64,000 bases of DNA from Actinokineospora fastidiosa (GCF_014648415.1 NZ_BMRB01000005.1:186001-250000); one strand, 5' to 3'. Numbered from the stretch's first letter, positions 8,448 through 19,161 are shown. The notes: generated by a model from the letters alone, not told the origin. Translations and numbers: made by a program.

Positions 8448-9008
8448 ATGGCCATGCAGCAGCTCGCCGCGTTCGACGCCGGTATCGCCGAGTTCGACCG
8501 GCGGGTGCGCCTGGTCCGGGACTGGGACGCGCCCACCCCCTGTACCGAGTGGACTGTGCGCGACCTGGTCAACCACGTCACCAGGGAACACCTCTGGGCC
8601 CCCTACCTGCTGCGCGGCGCCACCATCGCCGAGGTCGGCGACCGCTTCGACGGCGACGTCCTGGGCCCCGACCCGGTCGACACCTGGGTCAAGGCCGCGA
8701 CCGGCTCCATCGACGCCTTCCACCAGCGCGGCGCCCTCGTCGGCCAGGTCCACACCAGCGGCGGCCCGATCAACGCCGACGAGTACGCGTGGCAGATGAT
8801 CTTCGACCTCACCATCCACGCCTGGGACCTCGCCCGCGGCGCGGGTTTGGACGAGCACCTGAACCCCGACCTGGTGATGACGGTGACCGACGAGCTCAGC
8901 CCCTACTTCCCGGTCTGGTACGGCGCCATCCTCGACCACCCGGTCCCGACCCCGGTGGACGCGGACCCCCAGGATCGCCTCATCGCCGCGACCGGCAGGC
9001 AGCCCTAG
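8448..9008 (+). CDS. TIGR03086-family metal-binding protein (maleylpyruvate isomerase-like, DinB fold)
   Basis: 186 residues. The N-terminal TPCTEWTVRDLVNHVTREH is the diagnostic start of the actinobacterial mycothiol-dependent maleylpyruvate isomerase-like/DinB superfamily; H in LVNHV and the later LTIHAWDLARGAGLDEHL block supply metal ligands. Such proteins are thought to be mycothiol S-transferases or isomerases; the substrate is unknown. No Shine-Dalgarno precedes ATG 8448; ATG 8454 lies 7 bp after TTCAGT and could be a leaderless start. Monocistronic. Confidence 0.8.
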   Translation: MAMQQLAAFDAGIAEFDRRVRLVRDWDAPTPCTEWTVRDLVNHVTREHLWAPYLLRGATIAEVGDRFDGDVLGPDPVDTWVKAATGSIDAFHQRGALVGQVHTSGGPINADEYAWQMIFDLTIHAWDLARGAGLDEHLNPDLVMTVTDELSPYFPVWYGAILDHPVPTPVDADPQDRLIAATGRQP

Positions 9009-9157
9009 CGCAGGCCCACACCTGCCCGGCGAACACCGCTTCCGGGTGCTCTGCGGGCACAGCGGGGGAAAGCGGCGCGACCGCGGTTTCCATTCGACGG
9101 GTGGGCATGCCCTGGTCATGTCGAGAACGGCATGACGGTGTCACAGCGCCGAGCCCG

Positions 9158-9406
9158 TCACGGTGGGGGCGGAGGGCCTGCATCGCACCGGCAGCCGGTG
9201 ATGGTGATGTCGCCGTGGATCGCGCCCGCCTGGATGACCGGGCCGTGGACGGTTCCACTGACCTGGTTCACCACGGAGGGCGGTCGGGGCCGGAGCCGGT
9301 CGGCCAGTCCGAGCCCCAGCTTCACCGAGAAGACCGTCAGTCCGGCGACCACGGGGATCGCCAGGAGCCAGGGGAGCCAGTCGGCCTCCCCCTGGGATAG
9401 CGGCAA
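9158..9406 (-). CDS. Small membrane protein with G-x-V-x-G-x-V-I-Q-A-G-x-I-x-G tail
   Basis: 82 residues. TTG start at 9406 with GGAG 4 bp upstream. One membrane segment (WLLAIPVVAGLTVFSVKLGL, ~12-31) is followed by a basic stretch and then the motif VSGTVHGPVIQAGAIHGDIT (~49-68), ending in CRCD and a proline run. The Gly-spaced motif recurs in many otherwise unrelated actinobacterial small proteins and NTPase or effector-associated proteins, so its role is probably a beta-strand interaction module (recollection, not demonstrated). No partner gene carrying the same motif lies nearby. Confidence 0.55.
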   Translation of the reverse strand: MPLSQGEADWLPWLLAIPVVAGLTVFSVKLGLGLADRLRPRPPSVVNQVSGTVHGPVIQAGAIHGDITITGCRCDAGPPPPP

Positions 9407-9428
9407 TCGCTCCGGGAGACCACGACCT

Positions 9429-10019
9429 TCAGCGGTCCAGTGTCGCGTGCAGCATCGACGCCCACTCCGTCAGCACGCGGTGGCGGCGTTTGGCGTCGTC
9501 GGTGAGGAGGTTGGCCAGGCCGAAGCCGCGGGCGAGGTCCAGGGTGGCCTGGACTGCCTCGCGGACGCCGGGGCGGGACTCGTCGGCGCCCAGGGCCTCG
9601 ACGGTGAGGCGGTGGGCCTCGCGGCCGACGTGGGCCTCCAGGGGGACCACCTTGGCGCGCAGGGGCTCGTCGGAGGCCGCCGCGACCCACAGTTGCAGCG
9701 CGGCGCGGAACAGCTTTCCCGCGTACATCTCGCCGATGGTCTGCACCACGTGCTCGGTACGGGCCAGGCCCGGCGGCAGCGACGGCAGTTCCGCGCGCAT
9801 CGCGGCGAGGCGTTCGTCGGTGACGTGCTCGATCGCGGCGGTGAACAGGTCCTCGCGGGTCGGGAAGTGGTGTTGGGCCGCGCCCCGGGACACGCCCGCG
9901 CGTTCGGCGACGACGGACACCGTGCTGCCCGTCCAGCCGACCTCGGCCAGGCAGTCGACGGCCGCGTCCAGCAGCCGCCGCCGGGTGGCCCGGCTGCGGT
10001 CCTGGCGCGGCTCGCCCAC
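9429..10019 (-). CDS. TetR-family regulator, last gene of the AtuA-type operon
   Basis: 196 residues. N-terminal HTH RRRLLDAAVDCLAEVGWTGS, then VVAERAGVSRGAAQHHFPTREDLF, is a standard TetR DNA-binding domain, followed by a helical effector domain. GTG start at 10019, with GGGGGAGACAG upstream, 11 bp beyond the acyl-CoA dehydrogenase stop. Being the seventh and last gene of the leftward acyl-CoA operon, it probably autoregulates it; the inverted repeat at 18391-18408 ahead of the first gene is the best candidate operator (inference). Confidence 0.85.
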   Translation of the reverse strand: MGEPRQDRSRATRRRLLDAAVDCLAEVGWTGSTVSVVAERAGVSRGAAQHHFPTREDLFTAAIEHVTDERLAAMRAELPSLPPGLARTEHVVQTIGEMYAGKLFRAALQLWVAAASDEPLRAKVVPLEAHVGREAHRLTVEALGADESRPGVREAVQATLDLARGFGLANLLTDDAKRRHRVLTEWASMLHATLDR

Positions 10020-10030
10020 CTGTCTCCCCC

Positions 10031-11182
10031 TCAGTACGACTTGGGCAGTCCCAGCGAGAACTGCGCCACGAAGTTCAGCACCATCTCCCGGCTCACCGGG
10101 GCGATCCTGGTCAGCCGGGACGCCGCGACGAGCGCACCGAGACCGTACTCGCTGGCCAGGCCGTTGCCGCCGTGGGTCTGCACGGCAGCGTCCACGGCCC
10201 GCACGACGGCCTCGCCCGCGGCGTACTTGGCCATGTTGGCGGCCTCGCCCGCGGCCATGTCGTCGCCTGCGTCGTAGAGCGCCGCGGCCTTCTGGGTCAT
10301 CAGTTTGGCCAGCTCCAGCTCGATCTTGGCCTGGGCGAGCGGGTGCGCGACGGCCTGGTGGGCGCCGATCGGCTCCTTCCACACCGTGCGCGTCTTCGCG
10401 TAGTCGACCGCCTTGTCCAGCGCGAACCGCCCCATGCCGATGGCGAAGGACGCCGCCATGATGCGCTCGGGGTTCAGGCCCGCGAACAGCTGCATCAGCG
10501 CCGCGTCCTCGGACCCGATGAGCGCGTCGTGCGGCAGCGCCACCTCGTCGAAGAACAGGCTGAACTGCCGGTCCGGGGAGATGATGTCCATCGGGATGGG
10601 CTGGTAGGTGAACGCGTCCGTCGGCACGACGAACAGCGCGGGCTTGAGCTTGCCCGTCTTGGCGTCCTCGGTCCGCCCGACGACCAGCACGGACTCCGAC
10701 TCGTCCACGCAGGAGATGTAGACCTTGCGGCCGGTCAGCACCCAGCCGTCGGCGGTCCGCTTCGCCGTCGTGGTGATCCTGTGGGAGTTCGAGCCCGCGT
10801 CCGGCTCGGTGATCGCGAACGCCATCCGCAGCGAGCCGTCGGCGAAGCGCGGCAGATAACGCCGCTTCTGCTCGTCCGTCCCATACCGGGTGATGATGGT
10901 CGCGCAGATCGCGGGCGAGACCACCATCTGCAGCAGGCCCGCGCCCGCCGCGCCCAGCTCCTCGCACACCGCGGCGAGGTCGCCGATGCCGCCGCCCCCG
11001 CCGCCGTACTCCTCGGGCACGTTCACCCCGAGGTAGCCCAGGCGGCCCGCCTCCTCCCACAGCTCCGTGGTGTGCCCGCCGGAGCGGGCCTTCTCGACGG
11101 TGTAGGTGTGCCCGTACTTGTGTCCCAGCTCGGCGACGGCCTTGCGCAGCGCCTGCCGTTCCGCGCTCTCGGTGAAGGTCAC
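10031..11182 (-). CDS. Acyl-CoA dehydrogenase (FadE/AtuD type)
   Basis: 383 residues. FAD-dependent alpha,beta-dehydrogenation of an acyl-CoA. Visible: LGVNVPEEYGGGGGGIGDLA, then AFAITEPDAGSNSHRITTTA (flavin/substrate loop), ALDKAVDYAKTRTVW and QTHGGNGLASEYGL, the usual C-terminal flavin contact. GTG start overlaps the stop of the carboxylase alpha gene by 4 bp (GTGA). Within this operon it should act on a branched acyl-CoA either side of the carboxylation step, such as citronellyl-CoA or isovaleryl-CoA; which one cannot be read from sequence. Confidence 0.88.
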   Translation of the reverse strand: MTFTESAERQALRKAVAELGHKYGHTYTVEKARSGGHTTELWEEAGRLGYLGVNVPEEYGGGGGGIGDLAAVCEELGAAGAGLLQMVVSPAICATIITRYGTDEQKRRYLPRFADGSLRMAFAITEPDAGSNSHRITTTAKRTADGWVLTGRKVYISCVDESESVLVVGRTEDAKTGKLKPALFVVPTDAFTYQPIPMDIISPDRQFSLFFDEVALPHDALIGSEDAALMQLFAGLNPERIMAASFAIGMGRFALDKAVDYAKTRTVWKEPIGAHQAVAHPLAQAKIELELAKLMTQKAAALYDAGDDMAAGEAANMAKYAAGEAVVRAVDAAVQTHGGNGLASEYGLGALVAASRLTRIAPVSREMVLNFVAQFSLGLPKSY

Positions 11183-13083
11183 GCTTCCTCCTCGCTCACC
11201 ACGGCCAGCACCCGGCCGACGTCGACCTGGTCTCCGGCGCCCACGCCCAGTTCGGTCACCACGCCGTCGGCGGGCGCGTCGATCCGGTGCTCCATCTTCA
11301 TCGCCTCCAGCCACAGCAGCGGCTGCCCCGCGCTGACCCGCTCGCCCGCCGCGACGGCCACCCGCACCACGGTCCCCGGCATCGGCGCGAGCAGCGAGCC
11401 CGCGGCCACCTGGTCGGCCGGATCGGTGAACGGGCTGACGTGCGTCAGCGCCACCGACCCGCCATCGGTGTCCACGTAGGACACATTACCGTGCCGGGCC
11501 ACCGCGAACCTGCGCCGCACCCCGTTGACCTCCAGCACCACCAGCCCCGGCGACGCCGACACGAGCGTGGCCGGGCCGTCGGGCACGCCCAGGGTGTAGC
11601 GCGCCTCGTGCTCGCCGTGCGCCGAGGTGAACCGCTTGACCTGCGGCTGCGACACCACGTTGCGCCAGCCGCCGGGGATGCGGCCCAGCACGCGCGCGCT
11701 CGCGCGGTTGGCCTCGGCGTCGGCCAGCGCCGCGGCCAGCGCGCACAGCTCGACGTCCTCCTTGTCCAGCAGCGGCGCGGCCAGCGCGGACAGGCCGTGC
11801 CGGTCGAAGAACGCCGTGTCGGTCTCCCCCGCCAGGAACGCCGGGTGCCGGAGCACGGTGACCAGCAGGTCCCGGTTGGTGGTCACGCCGTGCACCCGAG
11901 TCTTGACCAGCGCACCGGCCAGCGTCCGGGCCGCGCTGGTGCGGTCCGGGGCCCACGCGATGACCTTGGCGAGCATCGGGTCGTAGTGGACGCTCACCAC
12001 CGAGCCCGGCTCCACCCCGGAGTCCACCCGGACGCCGGGCGGGACGGCGAAGTCGTGCAGCGTGCCGCTTTGCGGGCGCCAGTCCGCCGCGGGGTCCTCG
12101 GCGTACAGGCGGACCTCGATGGCGTGCCCGGTGGTCGGCGGCGGATCGGCGGGCAGCGCCGCGCCCTCGGCGATGGCCAACTGCCAGCGCACAAGGTCAA
12201 GGCCGGTGACGGCCTCGGTCACCGGGTGCTCGACCTGCAGCCGGGTGTTCATCTCCAGGAAGAAGAACCGGCCCGTCTCGTCGGCCAGGAACTCCACGGT
12301 GCCCGCGCCGGTGTAATCGATCGCCTTGGCGGCCTTGCGCGCTGCGTCGAACAGGCCCGCGCGCATCTCGTCCGACACCAGCGGCGACGGCGCCTCCTCG
12401 ATCACCTTCTGGTGCCTGCGCTGGATCGAGCACTCGCGCTCGCCCACCGCCCACACCGTGCCGTGCGCGTCGGCGAGGACCTGCACCTCGATGTGCCTGC
12501 CGCGCTCGATGTAGGGCTCGCAGAACACCGTCGGGTCGCCGAAGGCCGAGCCCGCCTCCGAGCGCGCCGCCTCGATCGCGCCGGGCAGCTCCGCCAGCGT
12601 CCGGACGATCCGCATGCCCCGGCCGCCGCCGCCCGCCGACGCCTTGACCAGCACCGGCAGGTCGGCCTCGGTGACCTCGGCGAGTTCGGCCAGGACCGGG
12701 ACCCCGGCGTCGGCCATGATCCGCTTGGCCTCGATCTTGGAGCCCATCGCCTCGATCGCGGCGGCGGGCGGGCCGACCCAGGTCAGCCCGGCCTCGGTCA
12801 CCGCGCGGGCGAAGGCGGCGTTCTCCGACAGGAACCCGTACCCGGGGTGGACGGCGTCGGCCCCGGCGTCGACGGCGGCCCTGACCAGCAGGTCCGCGCG
12901 CAGGTAGGTGTCCGACGGCGCGGCGCCGGGCAGCCGCACGGCCGTGTCGGCCTCGGCGACGTGCGGGGCGTCGGCGTCCGGGTCGGAGAACACCGCGACG
13001 GTGCCCAGGCCCAGCTCGCGGGCGGTGCGGAAGACCCGGCGGGCGATCTCGCCCCGGTTGGCCACCAGAACCGAAGTGATCAT
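11179..13083 (-). CDS. Acyl-CoA carboxylase alpha subunit (biotin carboxylase + BCCP)
   Basis: 634 residues. Residues 1-~445 are a biotin carboxylase: VLVANRGEIARRVFRTA, KASAGGGGRGMRIV (ATP-grasp Gly loop), EMNTRLQVEHPVTEAVTG. The C-terminal ~70 residues are a biotinyl domain with the biotinylation motif EAMKMEH. It carboxylates biotin with bicarbonate and ATP and hands it to the beta subunit encoded just upstream. Same layout as mycobacterial AccA1 (methylcrotonyl-CoA carboxylase) and Pseudomonas AtuF/LiuD (geranyl-/methylcrotonyl-CoA carboxylase). Neighbouring AtuA-like and dehydrogenase genes favour a branched enoyl-CoA substrate. 8-bp gap from the beta gene; 4-bp overlap with the next dehydrogenase. 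Confidence 0.92.
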   Translation of the reverse strand: MITSVLVANRGEIARRVFRTARELGLGTVAVFSDPDADAPHVAEADTAVRLPGAAPSDTYLRADLLVRAAVDAGADAVHPGYGFLSENAAFARAVTEAGLTWVGPPAAAIEAMGSKIEAKRIMADAGVPVLAELAEVTEADLPVLVKASAGGGGRGMRIVRTLAELPGAIEAARSEAGSAFGDPTVFCEPYIERGRHIEVQVLADAHGTVWAVGERECSIQRRHQKVIEEAPSPLVSDEMRAGLFDAARKAAKAIDYTGAGTVEFLADETGRFFFLEMNTRLQVEHPVTEAVTGLDLVRWQLAIAEGAALPADPPPTTGHAIEVRLYAEDPAADWRPQSGTLHDFAVPPGVRVDSGVEPGSVVSVHYDPMLAKVIAWAPDRTSAARTLAGALVKTRVHGVTTNRDLLVTVLRHPAFLAGETDTAFFDRHGLSALAAPLLDKEDVELCALAAALADAEANRASARVLGRIPGGWRNVVSQPQVKRFTSAHGEHEARYTLGVPDGPATLVSASPGLVVLEVNGVRRRFAVARHGNVSYVDTDGGSVALTHVSPFTDPADQVAAGSLLAPMPGTVVRVAVAAGERVSAGQPLLWLEAMKMEHRIDAPADGVVTELGVGAGDQVDVGRVLAVVSEEEA

Positions 13084-13091
13084 CACGGCCC

Positions 13092-14686
<1,595 letters not shown>

Positions 14687-14690
<4 letters not shown>

Positions 14691-15823
14691 GCCGTGTACC
14701 CCAATCGCTTCGCGGCGAGCCCGGTCATGATCTCGTTGGTGCCGCCGCCGATGCCGAGGATGCGCAGATCCCGGTAGTGTCGTTCCACTTCGGACTCGCG
14801 CATGTAGCCGAGGCCGCCGTGCAGCTGGACGGCCTGGTTGACGACCCACTCCCCGGCCTCGACCGCGGTGTTCTTGGCGAAGCACACCTCGGCGATGACG
14901 TCATCGCCGTCGAGGTGCCGCTGGGCGACGTGCCGGGTGTAGGTGCGGGCGACGTCGATCCTGCGGGCCATCTCGGTCAGCGTGTTCTGGACCGCCTGCC
15001 GGGAGATCAGCGGCCGGTTGAACGTCTCGCGGTTGCGGCACCATTCGAGCGTCAGGTCGAGGGCGCGCTGGGCGTGCGCGTACGCCTGGACGGCCAGGGT
15101 CAGCCGCTCGGCGACGAAGTTGACCGCGATCTGGATGAAGCCGGTGTCCTCCTGGCCGACCAGGTTGGCCCTGGGGACGCGGCAGTCGGTGAAGGCCAGC
15201 TCGGCGGTGTCGGAGCAGTGCCAGCCCATCTTCTCCAGCTTGCGGCTGACCGTGAACCCGGGCGTGCCCTTCTCGATGACGAGCAGCGAGATGCCGTGCG
15301 CGCCCTTCCCGCCCGTGCGGACGGCGGTGGTGACGAAGTCGGCGCGGACCCCGGAGGTGATGAACGTCTTGGCGCCGTTGACGACGTAGTGGTCGCCGTC
15401 GGCCTTGGCCGTGGTGCGGATGTTGGCGACGTCGGACCCGCCGTCGGGCTCGGTGATGGCGAGCGCGCCGATCCTGTGGCCGTCGAGCGTCGGGCGGACC
15501 CACTTGGCGATCTGCTCGGGGTCCCCCGCGCCCGCGATGTGCGGGACGGCGATGCCGCAGGTGAGCAGGCCGGCGATGAGCCCGCCGGACGCGCCCGCGT
15601 AGTGCATCTCCTCGACGACGGCCATCGCGTCGATGAGGTCCCCGCCCCCGCCGCCGACGGCCTCGGGGAAGGCGACGCCGAGCAGGCCCTTCTCCCCCGC
15701 CTTGCGGTGCAGCTCACGGGGCAGCTCGCCGTCGCGCTCCCACTGGTCGAGGTGCGGGAGGACCTCCCGCGCCATGAACGCGCGCACGGTCTCCCTGAGC
15801 TCGCGGCGCTCGAACGGGTTCAC
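14687..15823 (-). CDS. Acyl-CoA dehydrogenase (FadE)
   Basis: 378 residues. Standard fold with LGVAFPEAVGGGGGDLIDAM, ALAITEPDGGSDVANIRTTA (flavin loop), FITSGVRADFVTTA, ETFNRPLISRQAVQNTLTEM and QLHGGLGYMRESEVERHYRD (C-terminal flavin contact and end motif). It introduces the double bond that allows the later carboxylation. GTG start with 4-bp GTGA overlap to the AtuA-like gene upstream, ATGA overlap to the carboxylase beta gene downstream, so it is tightly coupled in the operon. Confidence 0.9.
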
Positions 15824-17589
15824 AGCAGCTCCTCCGGGATGTCGACGTGCCTGCTCCGGAACCACTCGCCCAACCCCTTGGCCTGCGGGTCGAACCGCGT
15901 GCTCGCGGCGACCCCCTGGCCGAGCAGTCCTTTGAGGACGAAGTTCAGCGCGTGCAGGTTGGGCAACTCGTGCCGCTCGACGTCCCCAGCCTCGGGCAGC
16001 AACTCCTTGAGCCGTCCGACCGTCAGCTCCCGCACGAGCCACGGATAGGCGTTCGGGTCGCGCACCCAGACACCGAGGTTCGCGTTTCCACCCTTGTCCC
16101 CCGACCGCGCCCCCACGACGACACCGATCGGCAGACGCCTTGTACCACCGGAGGCGGCCACCCGCACCCCGCCATCCACACCTGCGCGCCCCTCCCCACC
16201 GTCTGTCCACAACCGACCAGTAACCCCTTCCCCGCCAGCGGGAGCGGAGTAGACTGGAGCAGGGCCGTCCCCCCAGGGAGCGGTGGGGGCCGTTTGGTGG
16301 TGTTCGCTGGGGGCGGAAACGGGTGGGGTGGGGGGCCAGGGGATGGTGGTGCGGGTGCCGTCGGGGTGGACGGCGATGTGCGGGACGTCGGTGCGGAGGA
16401 CGTATTCGGGACGGTAGACGCCTACCGGGGTGCCGTCGGATGGTGGGGCGGTCAGGATGAAGCCGGGGTACGAGGCCAGGGCGAGTTCGACGGCGGCGCG
16501 GGAGAACGCCTTCGCGCGGGCCGGGTCCGGGGTGCGGACGGTGGCGTGCAGCAGGGCGCTGGCGGTCTCCTCGGTGTCGGCGTCCTCGCGGTCCGTGCGG
16601 GCCAGGGTCCAGGTGATGTCCTCGCCGGGCAGCTGGCGGCGGACCAGGGCGGCTTTGGCGTCGATGTCGAGTCCGGTGAGGACAAACGTCGCGCTGTTGC
16701 GGAAGCCGTCGAGGGTGTTGACGCAGACCTTGACCGTCGGCGGGGGCGGGGAGCCCTGGACGCCGCTGATCCGCACGCGGTCGGGGCCGTCGGGGGTCAG
16801 CACGATCATGTCGAAGTGGGTGGTGACGTCGGGGCCGAGGTAGCGGGCGCCCTGGATCTCGTAGAGCAGCTGCGCCGTCACGGTCTCGACCGTCACCGCG
16901 CCGCCGGTGCCGGGGTGCTTGGTGATCACCGACGAGCCGTCCGCGTCGACCTCGGCGATGGGGAAGCCCAGGTGCTCGGCGCCCGGGATCTCGGTGAAGA
17001 ACGCGTAGTTCCCGCCGGTCGCCTGGGTGCCGCACTCGATGACGTGACCCGCCACCGTCGCGCCCGCGAGGGCGTCGTAATCGGTGGGCGTCCAGCCGTG
17101 GTGCGCGGCGGCGGCGCCGACGACCAGCGACGCGTCGGTGACGCGGCCGGTGACGACGACGTCGGCGCCCGCGTTCAGACACGACGCGATGCCCCAGCCG
17201 CCGAGGTAGGCGTTGGCGGTCAGGGCGCCGTGCAGGCCCAGTTCGGCGGCGCGGGGCAGCAGGTCGTCGCCCTCGACGTGGGCGACGCGCGCGGGGAAGC
17301 CCAGCGCGCGCACGGCGTCGGCCAGTCCGGCGGGGTTGAGGCCGCCAGCGTTGACGACGATCTTGACGCCGCGCTCCAGGGCGTCTGCCAGGCAGTCCTT
17401 GGCCTGCTTGAGGAAGGTCCTGGCGTACCCGGCGGACGGGTCGGCCATCTTCTGGCGGCCCAGGATGAGCATGGTCAGCTCGGCCAGGTAGTCGCCGGTG
17501 ATCACGTCGACCGGGCCGCCGTCGAGCATCTCGCGCATCGCGGAGATGCGGTCGCCGTAGAAGCCGGAGACGTTCGCGATGCGGATCAC
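15820..17589 (-). CDS. AtuA-like protein (acyclic terpene utilisation family, DUF1446 + ferredoxin-fold domain)
   Basis: 589 residues in two parts. Residues ~1-445 are the DUF1446/AtuA domain (IRIANVSGFYGDRISAMREM, GDYLAELTMLILGR, NAGGLNPAGLA, GRVTDASLVVGAAAAHHGW, ECGTQATGGNYAFFTEIPG). Residues ~485-589 are the AtuA-like C-terminal domain (RLPIGVVVGARSGDKGGNAN). A low-complexity Pro/Gly linker of ~60 residues joins them. AtuA is required for citronellol/geraniol degradation in Pseudomonas but its reaction is unsettled. GTG start, GTGA overlaps on both sides. Its presence separates this operon from a plain leucine-degradation locus. Confidence 0.88.
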   Translation of the reverse strand: MIRIANVSGFYGDRISAMREMLDGGPVDVITGDYLAELTMLILGRQKMADPSAGYARTFLKQAKDCLADALERGVKIVVNAGGLNPAGLADAVRALGFPARVAHVEGDDLLPRAAELGLHGALTANAYLGGWGIASCLNAGADVVVTGRVTDASLVVGAAAAHHGWTPTDYDALAGATVAGHVIECGTQATGGNYAFFTEIPGAEHLGFPIAEVDADGSSVITKHPGTGGAVTVETVTAQLLYEIQGARYLGPDVTTHFDMIVLTPDGPDRVRISGVQGSPPPPTVKVCVNTLDGFRNSATFVLTGLDIDAKAALVRRQLPGEDITWTLARTDREDADTEETASALLHATVRTPDPARAKAFSRAAVELALASYPGFILTAPPSDGTPVGVYRPEYVLRTDVPHIAVHPDGTRTTIPWPPTPPVSAPSEHHQTAPTAPWGDGPAPVYSAPAGGEGVTGRLWTDGGEGRAGVDGGVRVAASGGTRRLPIGVVVGARSGDKGGNANLGVWVRDPNAYPWLVRELTVGRLKELLPEAGDVERHELPNLHALNFVLKGLLGQGVAASTRFDPQAKGLGEWFRSRHVDIPEELL

Positions 17590-18359
17590 GCGCGGGCCCG
17601 CCCTTCCCCCGGCGGCCCGGCGAACGCCTGCGCGATGCCGAGCCAGCGGTCGGCCTCCGCGCCCTCGGCGGTCAGGGCCGTGTCGTCGCGGTGGACGCGC
17701 TGGGTCACCAGCAGGCAGAAGTCGAGCGCGGGGCCCGACACCCGCTGCTCGGCGTCCTCCGGCCCCCACGTCCACACCTCGTCGGACGGCCCGGCCAACT
17801 CCACGCGGAACGGCTCGGCCGGGACCGGGAGGTCGCGCACGACGTAGGCGAAGTCGCGGGTGCGGACCCCGATGTGCGCCACGTGCCGCAGCCGGGGCGT
17901 CGCCTCCCGCGCGATTCCGAGCGCGTCGGCGACGTCGGTCCCGTGCGCCCAGGTCTCCATGATCCGCGCGGTGGCCATCGACGCGGGGCTCATCGGGGGC
18001 CCGAACCAGGGGATCCGCGTCCCGGCGGGCACGTTGGCCAGCGCGTCGGCCAGGGCGGCCCGGGTGCCGCGCCAGTGCTCCAGCAGGTCGGGCCGCCGCG
18101 CCACCTCCGCCGCGGCGTCGTCCACGACGCGGCTGGGGTCGCCTTCGGTGAAGGCCTTGACCGCGGCGGCCGCGAACCGCTCGGGGTCGGTGGCGGCGAG
18201 TATCGCCTGTTCGTCCGTCCAGGCGAGGTGGGCGATCTGGTGGGCGATGGTCCACCCGGTCGCCGGGGTCGGCAGCCGCCACTCGGCACCGGCGACCCGG
18301 GAGTCCAGCAGCTCACCCTCGTCCCGCAGGTCCGCGAGCAGCACGGTCAGGTCGATCAC
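17586..18359 (-). CDS. TIGR03084-family metal-binding protein
   Basis: 257 residues, typical for TIGR03084, a DinB/maleylpyruvate-isomerase-like actinobacterial family. TPATGWTIAHQIAHLAWTDE at ~31-50 holds metal ligands, and MATARIMETWAHGTDVADAL supplies more (HGTDV). Members often precede AtuA-like genes in actinobacterial operons, so a role in the same acyl-CoA pathway is likely, possibly a CoA- or mycothiol-linked isomerisation or hydrolysis (inference). GTG start at 18359; first gene of a seven-gene leftward operon, overlapping the AtuA-like gene by 4 bp. Confidence 0.82.
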   Translation of the reverse strand: MIDLTVLLADLRDEGELLDSRVAGAEWRLPTPATGWTIAHQIAHLAWTDEQAILAATDPERFAAAAVKAFTEGDPSRVVDDAAAEVARRPDLLEHWRGTRAALADALANVPAGTRIPWFGPPMSPASMATARIMETWAHGTDVADALGIAREATPRLRHVAHIGVRTRDFAYVVRDLPVPAEPFRVELAGPSDEVWTWGPEDAEQRVSGPALDFCLLVTQRVHRDDTALTAEGAEADRWLGIAQAFAGPPGEGRARA

Positions 18360-18390
18360 AGCTCAACCGTGGCATGCCCGCGGGGAGTTT

Positions 18391-18408
18391 TCAAGCATTC
18401 GTGCTTGA
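18391..18408. promoter_or_regulatory. Inverted repeat, candidate TetR operator
   Basis: TCAAGCA-TTCG-TGCTTGA, perfect 7-bp arms with 4-bp spacer, 32 bp before the GTG of the first operon gene and after the DoxX-like gene stop. The size and AAGC...GCTT core resemble TetR operators of actinobacterial acyl-CoA genes, and the operon's last gene is a TetR. On the minus strand the stem is not followed by a T-run, so it is a poor terminator for the DoxX gene. Confidence 0.55.
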
Positions 18409-18414
18409 TTGTTT

Positions 18415-18750
18415 TCAGGCGGCCAGCACGAGCGAGACGACCACTGGGGCCAGGTAGAGGAGCGGGAACGGGATGTGCGCCCACACCCTCGCCCTGGCCA
18501 CGGTGATGACCGCGCCGATGAAGTAGACGACCAGCGCGATCCCCGCCGCCCAGCCGATGGCGGGCACGAGCAGCCCGACCACGAGCCCGACCGCTCCCGC
18601 AGCCTTGGCCGCGCCCAGCCAGTTCCACCACTTCTCCGGGACGCCGTACTCGCTGATCGGCTCGACCACCCACTTCGCCCGGAAGAACACGGACGCGGCC
18701 GAGAACCCGACCATCACAGCGGCAACCAAGGTGACAACGGTGTGCGACAT
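18415..18750 (-). CDS. DoxX-family membrane protein
   Basis: 111 residues from ATG 18750, which has GGAGAAGGG upstream. Four hydrophobic segments (e.g. VVTLVAAVMVGFSAASVFF, AAGAVGLVVGLLVPAIGWAA, IALVVYFIGAVITVARA, LLYLAPVVVSLVLAA) and the loop EYGVPEKWWNWLGAAKAAGA match DoxX-like proteins. Members are associated with redox or membrane stress functions; the substrate is unknown. A set of TGATG/CATCA palindromes lies ~100 bp upstream. Confidence 0.75.
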   Translation of the reverse strand: MSHTVVTLVAAVMVGFSAASVFFRAKWVVEPISEYGVPEKWWNWLGAAKAAGAVGLVVGLLVPAIGWAAGIALVVYFIGAVITVARARVWAHIPFPLLYLAPVVVSLVLAA

Positions 18751-18847
18751 GGGGAAACCCTTCTCCAACGTGCCTGTCACCCCTCTGACCCGACACCCAC
18801 CCCAGATGTGACAGCCCTACGCCAGAACCGGTCCGTCAATTTCAGAT

Positions 18848-18901
18848 GATGATGTCATATGATGACATCATCCGGATGGTAAGAGCATATGATGTCATCA
18901 T
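18848..18901. promoter_or_regulatory. Repeated TGATGTCAT palindromes upstream of the DoxX-like gene
   Basis: 18848-18858 and 18862-18872 are perfect 11-bp inverted arms (GATGATGTCAT / ATGACATCATC) with a 3-bp spacer. A second palindrome ATGATG-T-CATCAT lies at 18889-18901. They are the only AT-rich block in the neighbourhood and share one core, as expected for two sites of a dimeric repressor or activator. The protein that binds is not known. Confidence 0.5.
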
Positions 18902-19161
18902 GTGAACCTCCCGGGATGCGTCGCCGACAGGGCGGCCCGGGCAAAGGAGGCGATGCGGCAGGGACCCTCCAGGTGCGGCAAACACCGCATGCGGGGAGGA
19001 GAGGCTCTCCCCGCCATATCGCCCACCAGCAGATCGACCCTGCACCAGGACAAACCTGCAGCAGGCTCGCACAGAAGGTCGCCCCGCGCGCAGGTCCTCG
19101 CGCAAGCTGAACTCCCGAGCCCGCGCTGCCGATCCCACCCCGGCTGGAAGGCCGCGCCCCT

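Noticed and set aside
18391-18408. Inverted repeat as terminator of the DoxX-like gene
   Set aside because: On the minus strand the stem has only 7 bp and no T-run after it; symmetry and position before the operon fit an operator better.
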